Below are positions 26,057 through 35,598 of a stretch of DNA of 64,000 nucleotides, in pieces; position 1 is the first letter of the stretch, and every line of letters starts with the position of its first letter. The translations under genes were made by a program, and so were the position numbers. Source of the stretch: Cryobacterium arcticum (GTDB lineage: Bacteria; Actinomycetota; Actinomycetes; Actinomycetales; Microbacteriaceae); assembly GCF_003185895.1 (NCBI RefSeq), contig NZ_QHLY01000003.1, positions 86,122 to 150,121 of the forward strand, written 5' to 3'. The notes under the pieces were generated by a model. It was not told the origin of the DNA. It saw nothing but the letters and a program-made list of their open reading frames with translations, and did no database searches.

Positions 26057-27073
26057 ATGGTCGGCATTGATGAGGTCGCCCGCCGCGCGGGCGTCTCCAC
26101 AGCCACGGTGTCGCGCGCCCTGAGCGGCAACGGGCACGTGTCGCCGGCCACCAAGCTCAAAGTCAAGGCCGCCGCCCTCGAGCTGGGCTATGTGGTCTCG
26201 TCGAATGCCTCCAGCCTGGCGTCTGGCCGCATGAAGAACATCGGCGTTGTCGTGCCGTTCCTCAACCGCTGGTTCTTCTCCAGCGTGGTCGAGGGCGCCC
26301 AGAAGGCCCTGCTGCACAACGGTTACGACCTCACTCTGTACAACCTCACCGGCGGTGGTGATGAACGCCGCAGTGTGTTCGAGCACTTCCTGCTGCGTCA
26401 GCGAGTGGATGCCGTGATTGCCATCTCGCTCGAGTTGACCGTGAACGAAGTGGCCAGGCTGCACGCGCTGGGCAAGCCCCTGGTAGGCGTCGGCGGCCCG
26501 ATCATGGGCGTGCGCACCCTCACCATCGACGACGGCGCCGTCGCCCGGCTAGCCACCGAGCACCTGCTGGCGCTCGGCCACACCCGCATCGCCCACATCG
26601 GCGGCAACAAGGACTACGACCTCGACTTCCACCTGCCCACCAACCGGCGCGGGGGCTACGAGGCGGCCCTGGAGGACGCCGGTATCCCGGTGATCGAAGA
26701 GCTCTTCCAGCCGGCCGACTTCACCATCAAGGGCGGCTACCAGGCCGCGAAGCAGCTGCTGGGCCGGGCGCACAACCGGCCCACCGCGATCTTCGCCGCA
26801 TCGGACGAGATGGCGATCGGCAGCATCCTGGCGGCACGCGACCTGGGCCTGGCAGTGCCGCGTGACGTTTCGGTGATCGGTATCGACGACCACGACCTGG
26901 CCGACTTCTTCGGCCTGAGCACCATCGCCCAGTTCCCGCAGGGCCAGGGCGCCCAGGCGGTCGAGATCCTGATGGACCAGCTGCACCCCGGCCAGCACGA
27001 CCAGGCGGCGTTGAACACCCCGATGCCGTTCGAACTGATCGTGCGCTCCAGCACCGCCCGGCCCGGCGATTGA
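26057..27073 (+). CDS. LacI family transcriptional regulator
   Basis: A 338-residue regulator. The HTH GIDEVARRAGVSTATVSRAL starts at residue 3 and is followed by the hinge region LASGRMKNIGVVVPFLNRWF. The ligand domain has HIGGNKDYDLDFHLPTNRRGGY and SVIGIDDHDLADFFGLSTIA. SD-like AAGGAA precedes the ATG. No transport or catabolic genes adjoin it, so its targets are distant; the maltodextrin promoters with AAGCGCTT cores about 6 kb away are the nearest plausible ones (inference). Confidence 0.92.
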   Translation: MVGIDEVARRAGVSTATVSRALSGNGHVSPATKLKVKAAALELGYVVSSNASSLASGRMKNIGVVVPFLNRWFFSSVVEGAQKALLHNGYDLTLYNLTGGGDERRSVFEHFLLRQRVDAVIAISLELTVNEVARLHALGKPLVGVGGPIMGVRTLTIDDGAVARLATEHLLALGHTRIAHIGGNKDYDLDFHLPTNRRGGYEAALEDAGIPVIEELFQPADFTIKGGYQAAKQLLGRAHNRPTAIFAASDEMAIGSILAARDLGLAVPRDVSVIGIDDHDLADFFGLSTIAQFPQGQGAQAVEILMDQLHPGQHDQAALNTPMPFELIVRSSTARPGD

Positions 27074-27136
27074 GCCGCACCTCCCGGGCTCGGCCCGCAA
27101 TGGGCAGCATCCGCAGTTCTCGGTAACATGGCTCCC

Positions 27137-27625
27137 ATGGCAGATTCTACGTTCGACATCGTCAGCAAGGTCGACCCCATGGAGATCGACAACGCGCTCA
27201 ACCAGGCTCACAAAGAGGTGGCGCAGCGCTACGACTTCAAGAACGTGGGTGCGTCGATCGAGATGAGCGGCGAAAAGGTGCTCATGAAGGCCAACACCGA
27301 GGAGCGCGTCAAGGCGATCCTCGAGGTGTTCGAGTCCAAGCTGATCAAGCGCGGCATCTCACTTCGCAGCCTCGACGCCGGCGAGCCGTACGCCTCCGGC
27401 AAGGAGTACCGCATCGAAGCCAGCATGAAGGCCGGCATCGACCAGGAGAACGCGAAGAAGATCAACAAGATCATCCGCGACGAGGGACCCAAGGGCGTCA
27501 AGAGCCAGATCCAGGGCGACGAACTCCGCGTCTCCTCGAAGAGCCGCGACGACCTGCAGTCCACGATGGCCCTGCTCAAGGGCAAGGACCTCGACGTGGC
27601 CCTGCAGTTCGTCAACTTCCGCTAG
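27137..27625 (+). CDS. YajQ family nucleotide-binding protein
   Basis: A 162-residue protein matching the family's usual length of about 163. It starts [20 protein letters not shown] and has the paired ferredoxin-like halves with [20 protein letters not shown] and [20 protein letters not shown]. Relatives bind cyclic di-GMP or other nucleotides. ATG 27137 is preferred over ATG 27128: it matches the family start and TAACAT (27124-27129) lies 7 nt before it, whereas 27128 falls inside that box. A palindromic element follows the stop by 29 bp. Confidence 0.9.
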   Translation: MADSTFDIVSKVDPMEIDNALNQAHKEVAQRYDFKNVGASIEMSGEKVLMKANTEERVKAILEVFESKLIKRGISLRSLDAGEPYASGKEYRIEASMKAGIDQENAKKINKIIRDEGPKGVKSQIQGDELRVSSKSRDDLQSTMALLKGKDLDVALQFVNFR

Positions 27626-27654
27626 CCCCCCCTCTCTCACTCGCACCCTCCCCC

Positions 27655-27715
27655 CGCGAGCTGTGAGTAAAGCCTCATAATCCGCTGGATTATGGGGCTT
27701 TTCTCACGGCTCGCG
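27655..27715 (-). repeat. palindromic element family A, copy 1
   Basis: A 61-bp inverted repeat beginning and ending CGCGAGC/GCTCGCG. The 29-bp stem has one mismatch and two G-U pairs, with loop GCT. On the minus strand it begins 5 nt after the hydrolase stop codon with TCCGCGAGCCGTGAG, identical in copies at 28748 and 43105. No T tract follows. It also lies downstream of yajQ on the other strand, so it may end transcription from both sides. Confidence 0.75.
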
Positions 27716-27720
27716 GATGG

Positions 27721-28731
27721 TTATGGGGCGTAAGCGCGCAGCCACCGGGTGAGCGCGGCGTAGGCCGCCGCGCGCGGAGCCGGCTCGGACAGCGTCACGT
27801 CGTGCAGGGCTCCCTCGATGCGAGCCACGGTCACGGTCGACCCCAGCCGAACCGCCGCGGCAGCGATGTTGTCGACCACGAGCACACTGTCGCTCTGGCG
27901 CATCTGTTCGCTCCAGCGGGGCAGGATCGTGGACCGCGCCGAGAGCAGGGTGAGGATCGGAGCGTCAATGTCGAGCCCCGCCGCCACGGTCGCGTGGCCT
28001 TCCAGTACGGCGTTCAACCAAGCCCGGTGGGCGGGGAACCCGCGCGCCGGCCGCCAGCGCGGGTCGTACGACCACTCGCCGTCGAAATCGGCCGACACCG
28101 ACCGGGTGTAGAAGCCGAGGTCCACTTGGGGCAGGGCACCCAGCGGCTGCATGCGGGCGCCCAGTTGCACCAGTGGGGCGATGAACGCCCGGCCGACACC
28201 GCCGGCCTGGAACTCGATCCATGGGCTGTTCAGCACGATCGCGCTGGCCCGGCCGGGGTGCCGTGCCGCCCAGAGACTGAGGGTGAGGCCGCCGGTGGAG
28301 TGGCCCATCAGCACCAGCCGGCGCCGGGTCGACGGCACGGCATCCGGCCCGTCACCGGCGACCCCATGGCCCATCAGGCGCAGGGCGGCCTCGATATCGG
28401 CGTCGTAGGTGGCCAGGTCGGCCACGTAGCCCGGCGTCTGGTGCTCGCGCAGGCTGCGGCCGTACTTGCGCAGGTCCAGGGCGTAGAACCGGGCGCCGAC
28501 ACCGTGCCAGTGCTCGGCCAGACCGGTCTGGAAGAAGTAGTCCGACCATCCGTGCACGTAGAGCACGTCGGTGCCGCGCGCCGGGGCGAACGGCGGCACC
28601 AGATCGGTCAGCGGCGGCCGGTAGCGCACCAGGGTGGCGACGACCTCGCCCTCGGCGTCACTGTCCAGCGGCAGCGTACGCCGCTGGTAGTGCTCGCCGA
28701 GGAGGTCGTCCTCCCACCCGAGCTCCGCCAT
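27721..28731 (-). CDS. alpha/beta hydrolase (lysophospholipase-like)
   Basis: A 336-residue serine hydrolase. The nucleophile elbow is GHSTGG (residues 143-148, Ser145), an oxyanion-loop region is YVHGWSDYFFQTG (about 58-70), and a late His is in EGALHDVTLSE near the C-terminus. ATG 28731 is chosen over GTG 28740 because TAGGGT (28744-28739) ends 7 nt before it. No signal peptide, so cytoplasmic. The substrate is unknown. A missing MenH function could in principle be sought here, but the sequence resembles lysophospholipases and nothing specific supports that. Confidence 0.87.
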   Translation of the reverse strand: MAELGWEDDLLGEHYQRRTLPLDSDAEGEVVATLVRYRPPLTDLVPPFAPARGTDVLYVHGWSDYFFQTGLAEHWHGVGARFYALDLRKYGRSLREHQTPGYVADLATYDADIEAALRLMGHGVAGDGPDAVPSTRRRLVLMGHSTGGLTLSLWAARHPGRASAIVLNSPWIEFQAGGVGRAFIAPLVQLGARMQPLGALPQVDLGFYTRSVSADFDGEWSYDPRWRPARGFPAHRAWLNAVLEGHATVAAGLDIDAPILTLLSARSTILPRWSEQMRQSDSVLVVDNIAAAAVRLGSTVTVARIEGALHDVTLSEPAPRAAAYAALTRWLRAYAP

Positions 28732-28747
28732 ACGCTCCACCCTAGAA

Positions 28748-28808
28748 CGCGAGCCGTGACCAAAGCCCCAAAAACTCGCGATTTTGGGGGCTTAGCTCAC
28801 GGCTCGCG
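28748..28808 (-). repeat. palindromic element family A, copy 2
   Basis: A 61-bp inverted repeat with the same outer arms as copy 1 (CGCGAGCCGTGA and its complement) but a different apex sequence that still pairs (CCAAAA/TTTTTGG on the minus strand). It begins 5 nt after the stop of the ferredoxin-NADP reductase gene and abuts the hydrolase promoter on its other side. Confidence 0.75.
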
Positions 28809-28813
28809 GATGC

Positions 28814-30211
28814 TCAGAGTTCGGCGGGTACCTGGTCGCGGGAGATCTCGACCATTTCGTGGCGGGGAACGACCTTGACGCGCACACGGCCCTGCTCGGC
28901 GCCGAGCGCCAGCTCGTGCTGGTCGAGGCGGTGCCAGCCGTCGAGGTTCGTGTAGGCCACGCCGCGCTCGTCGAGCAGCTCCAGGATGCTCTCCTCTGCG
29001 GGCGACTCGGGTCGCCACCAGTTGCCGACGTCGTTGATCAGGTGCCGCACGGTCTCCATCGCGTCGGACTTGGTGTGCCCGATCAGGCCCACCGGCCCGC
29101 GCTTGATCCAGCCCGTGGCGTAGACGCCGTACATCTGCTGGCTGGCGGTGCTCGATTCGAAGCCCGGTTCACCCTTCCAGAGCACCTGACCCTCGCGGTT
29201 GGGGATCACGCCGCGCTTCTTGTCGAACGGGATGCCCGGCAGCGACGAACCGTAGTAGCCCACGGCCCGGTAGATGGCCTGGATCGGCACCTCCCGGATC
29301 TCGCCGGTGCCCACGACGCCGCCCTGGCCATCCGGTGCGGTGCGCTCGTACTTGAAGCCGCCGACCCGGCCGTCGCCGTCGTCGGTGACCTCCACTGGGC
29401 GGGCGAAGAAGTGCAGGTGCAACCGGCGTGAGGCGGCGCCGGTCTCGCGCTTACGCCACTGGTTCAGCACCTTGTCGATCACGAAGACCTGCTTGTTGCT
29501 GGCCACGGCCGCGCGGGCGGCATCGTCGTAGTCGAAGTCCTCGTCGTAGACGACGATGTCCACGTCGGGCAGTTCGCCGAGCTCGCGCAGCTCCAGCGGG
29601 GTGAACTTCACCGAGGTGGGGCCGCGGCGGCCGAAGACGTGCACGTCGGTCACGGGTGAGGCCTTGAGGCCCTCGTAGACGTTCGCGGGGATCTCGGTGG
29701 GCAGCAGGTCGTCGGCGTGCTTGGCGAGGATGCGGGAGACGTCCAGCGCCACGTTGCCGTTACCGATCACGGCGACCGACTTCGCCTCCAGCGGCCAGGT
29801 GCGCGGCACGTCGGGGTGGCCGTCGAACCAGCTCACGAACCGGGCGGCGCCGTAGGAGCCCTCGAGCTCGATGCCGGGGATGGCCAGGTCGGCGTCGTGC
29901 ACGGCACCGGTGGCGAAGATGACCGCGTTGTAGTGCTTCTTCAGGTCGTCGAGGGTGATGTCGGTGCCGTAGCGCACGTTGCCGAACAGGCGGATGTCGC
30001 CGCGGTCGAGCACGTCGCGGAGCGCGGTGATGATGCCCTTGATGCGGGGGTGGTCGGGGGCCACGCCGTAGCGCACCAGCCCGTATGGCGCCGGCAGGTG
30101 GTCGAACAGGTCGATCGAAACGTCGAAGTTCCGCTCTGCTTTCAGCAGGATGTCTGCGGCGTAGATGCCGGCGGGGCCCGCACCGACGATGGCCAATCGC
30201 AACTTGGTCAT
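28814..30211 (-). CDS. ferredoxin--NADP reductase (FprA/adrenodoxin reductase type)
   Basis: A 465-residue flavoprotein passing electrons between NADPH and ferredoxin. The FAD-binding motif GAGPAG is at residues 10-15, followed by APYGLVRYGVAPDHPRIKGI, characteristic of FprA. The NADP motif is VAVIGNGNVALDVSRIL, and the C-terminal GWIKRGPVGLIGHTKSDAM is also typical. ATG 30211 is chosen over the upstream extension because the Rossmann motif starts there and AGAAAGG precedes it. It lies 10 nt downstream of the polyprenyl synthase gene and is likely co-transcribed. Confidence 0.94.
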   Translation of the reverse strand: MTKLRLAIVGAGPAGIYAADILLKAERNFDVSIDLFDHLPAPYGLVRYGVAPDHPRIKGIITALRDVLDRGDIRLFGNVRYGTDITLDDLKKHYNAVIFATGAVHDADLAIPGIELEGSYGAARFVSWFDGHPDVPRTWPLEAKSVAVIGNGNVALDVSRILAKHADDLLPTEIPANVYEGLKASPVTDVHVFGRRGPTSVKFTPLELRELGELPDVDIVVYDEDFDYDDAARAAVASNKQVFVIDKVLNQWRKRETGAASRRLHLHFFARPVEVTDDGDGRVGGFKYERTAPDGQGGVVGTGEIREVPIQAIYRAVGYYGSSLPGIPFDKKRGVIPNREGQVLWKGEPGFESSTASQQMYGVYATGWIKRGPVGLIGHTKSDAMETVRHLINDVGNWWRPESPAEESILELLDERGVAYTNLDGWHRLDQHELALGAEQGRVRVKVVPRHEMVEISRDQVPAEL

Positions 30212-30221
30212 GGAAGCCTTT

Positions 30222-31292
30222 CTAGCTGGATCGCTCGACGATTGTGTCGGCGAAGCGGGTGAGCGCCTTCTTGACCGAGCCGTGCGGCAGGGGCTTGAGG
30301 GCGTCGACGGCATCACGGGCCCAACCGTGGGCCTCCGCGAGGGTCTGGGTGGTCACATCGTGTTCGCGGAGCGCGGTGATGGCGGAGTCTGCGGCCTCGG
30401 TGGCCACACCCTTGCTGTTCATCACATCGGCCTCGAGGCGGGCGACGAGGTCGGCGGCCCGGCCATCCGTTTCGGCGCGTTCGCGCAGGCGCAGGAGTGG
30501 CAGCGTGGCGACGCCGGCGCGCAGGTCGGTGCCGGGCACCTTGCCGGTCTCCTGCGGTTGCGGCGACAGGTCGAGCACGTCGTCGATGAGCTGGAAGGCC
30601 ACGCCGATCCGCTCGCCGAACAGCACAACGGGCTCTTCGAATTCGGCGGGAGCGTTGGAGAAGATGATGCCGGACTGGGCGGCGGCGGCGATGAGGGATC
30701 CGGTCTTGTCGGCGAGCACCTGGATGTAGTGCTCGATCGGGTCCTGGCCCTCCTTGGGGCCAACGGTCTCGTGCAGCTGACCGAGCACCAGGCGTTCGAA
30801 GGTGTCGCCCTGCAGGCGCACGGCGCGTTCGCCGAGCCGGCCCATCAGCTGGTTGGCGCGGGAGAAGAGCAGGTCACCGGCGAGGATGGCGATGGAGTTG
30901 CCCCAGACCACCTGGGCGCTGGGTACGCCGCGGCGCTTCTCGGCGTCGTCCATCACGTCGTCGTGGTAGAGCGAGGCAAGGTGGGTGATCTCGATGGCAG
31001 CGGCGGCGGCGATGACGTCGGGCACGGTGCCGTCGCCGAGGTGCGAGGTGAGCAGGGCGAGCATCGGTCGCACCCGCTTGCCGCCGGCGTCGAGCAGGTA
31101 GCGGCTGGTGACGGCGGCGATCTCGTCGGCGAAGACGAGTTCGCCGAGCAGCGTCGTCGTCACTTCTTCCAGGCCGTTGTCGATGCTGGCGCCCAGGCCG
31201 CGGTCGGCGGCGGTGGAGAAGATTCGATCGCTCAGACCCAGCTGCGACGTTACCGACGGGCTCCGGCGGGCCACGGGGGCGGTCAATTTCAC
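30222..31292 (-). CDS. polyprenyl diphosphate synthase (menaquinone side chain)
   Basis: A 356-residue trans-isoprenyl diphosphate synthase. The first Asp-rich motif DDVMD is at residues 111-115 and the second is in FQLIDDVLDLS; GGKRVRP is the usual substrate motif. It makes the long prenyl chain attached by MenA. Placement beside menG supports a menaquinone role; chain length cannot be read reliably. The GTG start follows TAGGCT (31304-31299) by 6 nt, a leaderless arrangement. Confidence 0.93.
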   Translation of the reverse strand: MKLTAPVARRSPSVTSQLGLSDRIFSTAADRGLGASIDNGLEEVTTTLLGELVFADEIAAVTSRYLLDAGGKRVRPMLALLTSHLGDGTVPDVIAAAAAIEITHLASLYHDDVMDDAEKRRGVPSAQVVWGNSIAILAGDLLFSRANQLMGRLGERAVRLQGDTFERLVLGQLHETVGPKEGQDPIEHYIQVLADKTGSLIAAAAQSGIIFSNAPAEFEEPVVLFGERIGVAFQLIDDVLDLSPQPQETGKVPGTDLRAGVATLPLLRLRERAETDGRAADLVARLEADVMNSKGVATEAADSAITALREHDVTTQTLAEAHGWARDAVDALKPLPHGSVKKALTRFADTIVERSS

Positions 31293-31323
31293 TCTGTCAG
31301 CCTAACGATCGGATCTGGGAGTT

Positions 31324-32049
31324 TCAGGAAGTTGGAGCGGGGGCGTTCGCGGTCTTGATTCCGCGGTGCAGAGCCACGATACCGACAGTCAGGTTGCGAT
31401 ACGCCACGGCATCGTATCCGGCGTCGCGCAGCCATGCACTCAGGGTGGGCTGGTTCGGCCAGGCGGCGATGGATTCGCCCAGGTAGTCGTAGGCCTCGGC
31501 GTTGGAGGAGGCGAGCTTCACGATGCGGGGCATCACGTGGTTGAGGTAGGCGAAATAGCCCACCCGGATCGGTGTGAACGGCGGGGTGGAGAACTCGCAG
31601 ATGACCACGCGGCCGCCGGGCTTGGTGACGCGGTAGAACTCGGCGAGCGCGTTCTTGGGCTCGACGACGTTGCGCAGGCCGAAGGAGATGGTGACGGCGT
31701 CGAACTCGCCGTCCTTGAAGGGCAGCTTGGTGGCATCCGCCTGCACGAACTCGACGTTCGGGTTGTCGCCGTGACGTTCGCGGCCCACCTTGATCATGCC
31801 CTCGGAGAAGTCGGCGGCCACGACGTGCGCGCCCGTGTGCGCAAGGGCGACGCTCGAGGTGCCGGTACCGGCCGCGATGTCGAGGATCCTCTCCCCTGGC
31901 TGCGGGTTCACGGCCTTGGTGGTGGCGACGCGCCACAGCGAGGCGTTGCCGACGGAGAGCAACGCGTTGGTGCGGTCATAGTGGGTCGAGACCAGATCGA
32001 ACATGGCGGCGACCTGCGCGGGCTGCTTATTAAGATCTGCTCTACTCAC
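31324..32049 (-). CDS. menG: demethylmenaquinone methyltransferase
   Basis: A 241-residue SAM-dependent methyltransferase catalysing the last step of menaquinone synthesis. The SAM motif is ILDIAAGTGTSSVALAHTGA (about residues 55-74), followed by ADFSEGMIKVGRER and the UbiE/MenG signature ISFGLRNVVEPKNALAEFYR. GTG 32049 lies 6 nt past TAGACT (32061-32056), so it is probably leaderless. It is divergent from menF with 74 bp between the starts. Confidence 0.94.
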   Translation of the reverse strand: MSRADLNKQPAQVAAMFDLVSTHYDRTNALLSVGNASLWRVATTKAVNPQPGERILDIAAGTGTSSVALAHTGAHVVAADFSEGMIKVGRERHGDNPNVEFVQADATKLPFKDGEFDAVTISFGLRNVVEPKNALAEFYRVTKPGGRVVICEFSTPPFTPIRVGYFAYLNHVMPRIVKLASSNAEAYDYLGESIAAWPNQPTLSAWLRDAGYDAVAYRNLTVGIVALHRGIKTANAPAPTS

Positions 32050-32123
32050 CGGTCCAGTCTAGATTGCAGCGCCCGGAATGCCGCGCGAGCGGGTATTCGC
32101 GGGCGCGGGCTTAGGGTAGACAA

Positions 32124-33356
32124 GTGAATGCGCCTGCTCTAACGGTTGAAACCTCCCCGATTGCCGACATTCGCCAGCTCATCCTGCTGCTCGATGAGCA
32201 CCAGCCGCTGCTCTGGATGCGCCGCAATCAGGGCCTCGCCGGCATCGGCACGGCCCTGCGCCTCGAGTTCTCCGGGCCCACCCGCATGACGGATGCCGCG
32301 GCCGCATGGCGCGACGTCGTCTCGGCCGCCACGGTGACCGATCCGCTGGCGCGCACGGGCACCGGGCTGCTGGCGTTCGGCACCTTCGCCTTCGACGACT
32401 CCTCCACCCAGACCAGTGTGCTGATCGTGCCCGAGGTGATCGTGGGCCGGGAAGACGGCCTGTGTTGGGTCACCCGCATCTGGCCCACCGGCCAGGCGGC
32501 GCCGGAGATTCCACTGGCGTTGCGCCCGCTCGGCCACGAGTACCGCATCTCGTTGTTGCCCGGCGCCCTGAAGCCGGCCGGCTACCGGGAGGCCGTCGAC
32601 TCAGCGGTGGCGCACATCGGCGCCCAGGACCTGAACAAGGTGGTGCTGGCCCGCGATCTCGTCGGCCACCTGCCCGCCGAATCCGACCTCCGCCGGGCGC
32701 TGACCGAATTCGCGCTCGGTTACCCGGACTGCTGGACCTACGCCGTGGACGGCCTCGTCGGTTCCAGCCCGGAGACCCTCATCCGCGCCAACCACAACGA
32801 GGTCAACGCCCGGGTGTTGGCCGGCACGATTTCCCGTGGGGTGGATGCCGCCGCCGATATCGAGGCGGCCCTCACGCTGGCCACCTCGAGCAAGGACGGG
32901 GACGAACACGAGTTCGCCGTGCAGAGCGTGCTGGCCGCGCTGCGCCCGCACACCTCGGTGCTCACCACCAGCGAGATCCCGTTCACGGTGAAACTGCCGA
33001 ACCTCTGGCACCTGGCCACCGACCTCGAGGGCACCCTGAGCGACGGTTCCACCTCGCTCGACCTGATCGCGGCGATGCACCCGACCGCGGCGGTTGCCGG
33101 CACCCCCACGCAAGACGCGCTGGCGCTCATCCGTGAACTCGAGCCCTTCGACCGGGGCCGCTACGCCGGCCCGGTGGGCTGGGTCGGCGCGGATGGCGAC
33201 GGCGAGTGGGCCATCGCGCTGCGCTGCGCGCAGGTCACCCCGGACGGCGACGTCACGGCCTATGCCGGCTGCGGCATCGTGCTGGACTCCGACCCCGACC
33301 GCGAACTGGCCGAGACCAAGATGAAGTTCCGCCCCGTGGTCGAGGCCTTCGGCTAA
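32124..33356 (+). CDS. menF: isochorismate synthase MenF
   Basis: A 410-residue chorismate-binding enzyme converting chorismate to isochorismate, the first step of menaquinone synthesis. Conserved segments include LNKVVLARDL, GSSPETLIRANHNEVNARVLAGTISRG split over about residues 213-240, HPTAAVAGTPTQDAL and FDRGRYAGPVGWVGADGDGE. GTG 32124 follows TAGGGT (32112-32117) by 6 nt, leaderless. Use in siderophore synthesis is unlikely given the surrounding men genes. Confidence 0.93.
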   Translation: MNAPALTVETSPIADIRQLILLLDEHQPLLWMRRNQGLAGIGTALRLEFSGPTRMTDAAAAWRDVVSAATVTDPLARTGTGLLAFGTFAFDDSSTQTSVLIVPEVIVGREDGLCWVTRIWPTGQAAPEIPLALRPLGHEYRISLLPGALKPAGYREAVDSAVAHIGAQDLNKVVLARDLVGHLPAESDLRRALTEFALGYPDCWTYAVDGLVGSSPETLIRANHNEVNARVLAGTISRGVDAAADIEAALTLATSSKDGDEHEFAVQSVLAALRPHTSVLTTSEIPFTVKLPNLWHLATDLEGTLSDGSTSLDLIAAMHPTAAVAGTPTQDALALIRELEPFDRGRYAGPVGWVGADGDGEWAIALRCAQVTPDGDVTAYAGCGIVLDSDPDRELAETKMKFRPVVEAFG

Positions 33357-33369
33357 CCCTCAATGCAGC

Positions 33370-33433
33370 ACTGTTCCCGCTCCGGACATCTGCGCCCGGT
33401 GCGCCGGCCGCATTAGTCCGAACGGGCAACAGT
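33370..33433 (-). repeat. palindromic element family B, copy 1
   Basis: A 64-bp imperfect inverted repeat ending in ACTGTT/AACAGT. On the minus strand it starts 6 nt after the stop of the small membrane protein gene with GGAACTGTTGCCCG, the same 14 nt as in copy 2. The inner part is partly degenerate (mismatches around 33385-33415). It is also 13 nt past the menF stop, so it may terminate both convergent genes. Confidence 0.7.
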
Positions 33434-33439
33434 TCCGAG

Positions 33440-33748
33440 CTAGAGGCTGTTGGCGCCCTGCACGATCGACACGATCACGATGACGTCGATGACGATGTTG
33501 GTGACGATCGCCACGCTGGAGAGGATCAGGGCGGTCAGGCCGAGCTCCGGCCGGTTGGAGCGACGGCGGGCCAGGATGGCGAGAATCGCACCGACCGCGC
33601 CGAGGATGAGTCCGAGCACGGGCAGCCAGCCGCCGAGGAACGCAATGAGGCCCACGGTCATGGCCGCCACGGCGAGACCGTCCGCCCGCGCACGCGCCGG
33701 AGCCTGGCCGACTGTGACCGGTCGGGCTGAGGGTGACTTGCCGGTCAT
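33440..33748 (-). CDS. small DUF4190-like membrane protein
   Basis: A 102-residue protein with a polar N-terminus of about 25 residues and two hydrophobic hairpins (VAAMTVGLIAFLGGWLPVLGLIL and LTALILSSVAIVTNIVIDVIVIV regions) separated by ARRRSNRP. The pattern matches DUF4190 proteins, whose function is not known. It lies between menF and menD on the menD strand. No catalytic motif. Confidence 0.72.
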   Translation of the reverse strand: MTGKSPSARPVTVGQAPARARADGLAVAAMTVGLIAFLGGWLPVLGLILGAVGAILAILARRRSNRPELGLTALILSSVAIVTNIVIDVIVIVSIVQGANSL

Positions 33749-33816
33749 GGTGCGCTCCTGTGGGCCTGTTCGGCACGTCTTGCCTGAACGTGACCCACGG
33801 TACCAAACCCTGCAGT

Positions 33817-35598
33817 TCAGCGCGCCAGCGGCACCTCGAGCAGGGTGGGGCCGCTGACCGGTGCGGTGAGGGCGCTCTCCAGGGTGCTGCGGGTGGCGGC
33901 GCGCGTGTAGGTCCAGCCGTAGGCGGTGGCGAGGGCCTCGAAATCCACCTGCTGCGGGGTGAACAGCACCCGGTCGATGGCGGCAGGGGCAGCCGTAGCC
34001 GCCACCTCGAGGCCGTCGAAGATCGTTCCGCCGCCGTCGTTGCCGACGATCACCTGGATCCGGGGGCGCGCCTCGCCGGGGGCGATCAGCAGCGAGCCGG
34101 CGTCGTGCAGCAGCGTCACGTCGCCGAGCAGCAGGCGCGTGGTGCCGGTCGAGCGGGGAACGGAGCCCGCCTGGCTGGCCAGGGCGATGCCGAGCGCGGT
34201 GGCGACGGTGCCGTCGATACCGGCCAGCCCGCGGTTGGCGTGCACCGGGATCTTCTTGCCGGTCACCCGCGTGTCCAGCTCCCGGATCAAGCGGGAGGCG
34301 CCGAGCACCAGGCGGTCATGCGGCCACGATGCACGCCACACCGCGTCGGCGAGGATCGCGCGGGTGACCGGTGCCTTCATCGCGGCGAACTCGGCCTTGG
34401 TCATGCCGTGGGTGCCGAAGGGTGGAGCGTCGAGCTCGGTGTCCTGGGCCAGGATGCTCCGGCTCGCCATCACCCACCGGCCCGGCCAGGCGCGAGCCTC
34501 CCTGGTGCCCGCGACGGCGATGGTGTCGTCGGAGGGCGCGACGGCCCGGGCGAAGCGGATGACCCGGTGGCCGGGGTTGTACCACTCGGTGCCGACCGGG
34601 GACACGACGATCGTCTCCACATCGGCCCGCATCACCAGGGCCGGGATCTCCCGGCTCAGGGTGGGGTGGCCGAACACGATGGCGCGCTCGATCCGGCCGC
34701 CGAACTCCGGGTCGGCCAGCAACTCGCGGTAGGCCACGACGAGGTTCGGGCCGAACCGGGCTCCGCTGGAGACCTCGGCCAGCAGCGGCCAGCCGGCCGC
34801 GCGGGCGAGTTCCTCTGCCGCCGGTCCGGCGCCGGCGCCGGCCACCACCACGGTGCGGGGGCCGGGGCCGACCAGCAGCGGGGTGTCCGTGCCGGCACGA
34901 GCGGGAGCATCCGCGGGCCGGCCCGCAAGCTCTGCGGTCGCGTCGCCGGCCAGGGTGAAGTCGACGGCGGCCGACAACGGCTCGCGGAAGGCCAGGTTCA
35001 GCTGCACCGGGCCCGGGTCCCTGGTCTCTGCGCCGGTCGCGGCCGCGTAGGCACGCCGGGCCAGGTCGCGTGCGGCCGACGGCTCGGTGTCGTCGCCGAC
35101 GGGAGCCGGAACGTCGTCGCAGAGCCGCACCGCCCCGGCGAAGATGCCGGTCTGCACGGTGGTCTGATTCGAGCCGATGCCGCGCAGCTCCACCGGCCGG
35201 TCGGCCGTGAGCAGGATCAGCGGCACCGTGGAGTGGTGTGCCTCGAGCACGGCGGGGTGCAGGTTGGCCACCGCGGTGCCGGAGGTGCAGGCCACCAGGG
35301 CGGGGCGGCCGGTCTCGACCGCGAGGCCGAGAGCGAGGAAGCCGGCGCCGCGTTCGTCGATGCGCACGTGCAGCCGGAGCAGTCCGAGTCGCTCGAATTC
35401 GGCCGCGGCCAGGGCCAGGGCCTGCGAGCGGGAGCCGGGACTGAGCACGACGTCGGTCACACCGAGCGCCACGAACTCCGTCAGCAGGGCCACGCTGAAG
35501 TCGGTCGCCGGGCTGCCGGTGGGCAAGGCGGCGTCAACCAGCGGAGGAGCCTGGTCGGGCTGGGGGTTCGAGCCGGTCGTCTGGGCGGCCTCAGGCAT
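33817..35598 (-). CDS. menD: 2-succinyl-5-enolpyruvyl-6-hydroxy-3-cyclohexene-1-carboxylate synthase MenD
   Basis: A 593-residue thiamine-diphosphate enzyme joining isochorismate and 2-oxoglutarate. N-terminal features are [20 protein letters not shown] and [17 protein letters not shown], followed by [18 protein letters not shown]. The C-terminal ThDP-binding region is [16 protein letters not shown] with [15 protein letters not shown] 35598 is chosen; it overlaps the preceding gene by 8 bp. Length is usual for actinobacterial MenD. Confidence 0.94.
   Translation of the reverse strand: MPEAAQTTGSNPQPDQAPPLVDAALPTGSPATDFSVALLTEFVALGVTDVVLSPGSRSQALALAAAEFERLGLLRLHVRIDERGAGFLALGLAVETGRPALVACTSGTAVANLHPAVLEAHHSTVPLILLTADRPVELRGIGSNQTTVQTGIFAGAVRLCDDVPAPVGDDTEPSAARDLARRAYAAATGAETRDPGPVQLNLAFREPLSAAVDFTLAGDATAELAGRPADAPARAGTDTPLLVGPGPRTVVVAGAGAGPAAEELARAAGWPLLAEVSSGARFGPNLVVAYRELLADPEFGGRIERAIVFGHPTLSREIPALVMRADVETIVVSPVGTEWYNPGHRVIRFARAVAPSDDTIAVAGTREARAWPGRWVMASRSILAQDTELDAPPFGTHGMTKAEFAAMKAPVTRAILADAVWRASWPHDRLVLGASRLIRELDTRVTGKKIPVHANRGLAGIDGTVATALGIALASQAGSVPRSTGTTRLLLGDVTLLHDAGSLLIAPGEARPRIQVIVGNDGGGTIFDGLEVAATAAPAAIDRVLFTPQQVDFEALATAYGWTYTRAATRSTLESALTAPVSGPTLLEVPLAR

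Noticed and set aside
27721..28731. MenH assignment for the alpha/beta hydrolase
   Set aside because: It lies outside the men genes, next to the ferredoxin reductase, and its sequence pattern is closer to lysophospholipases.
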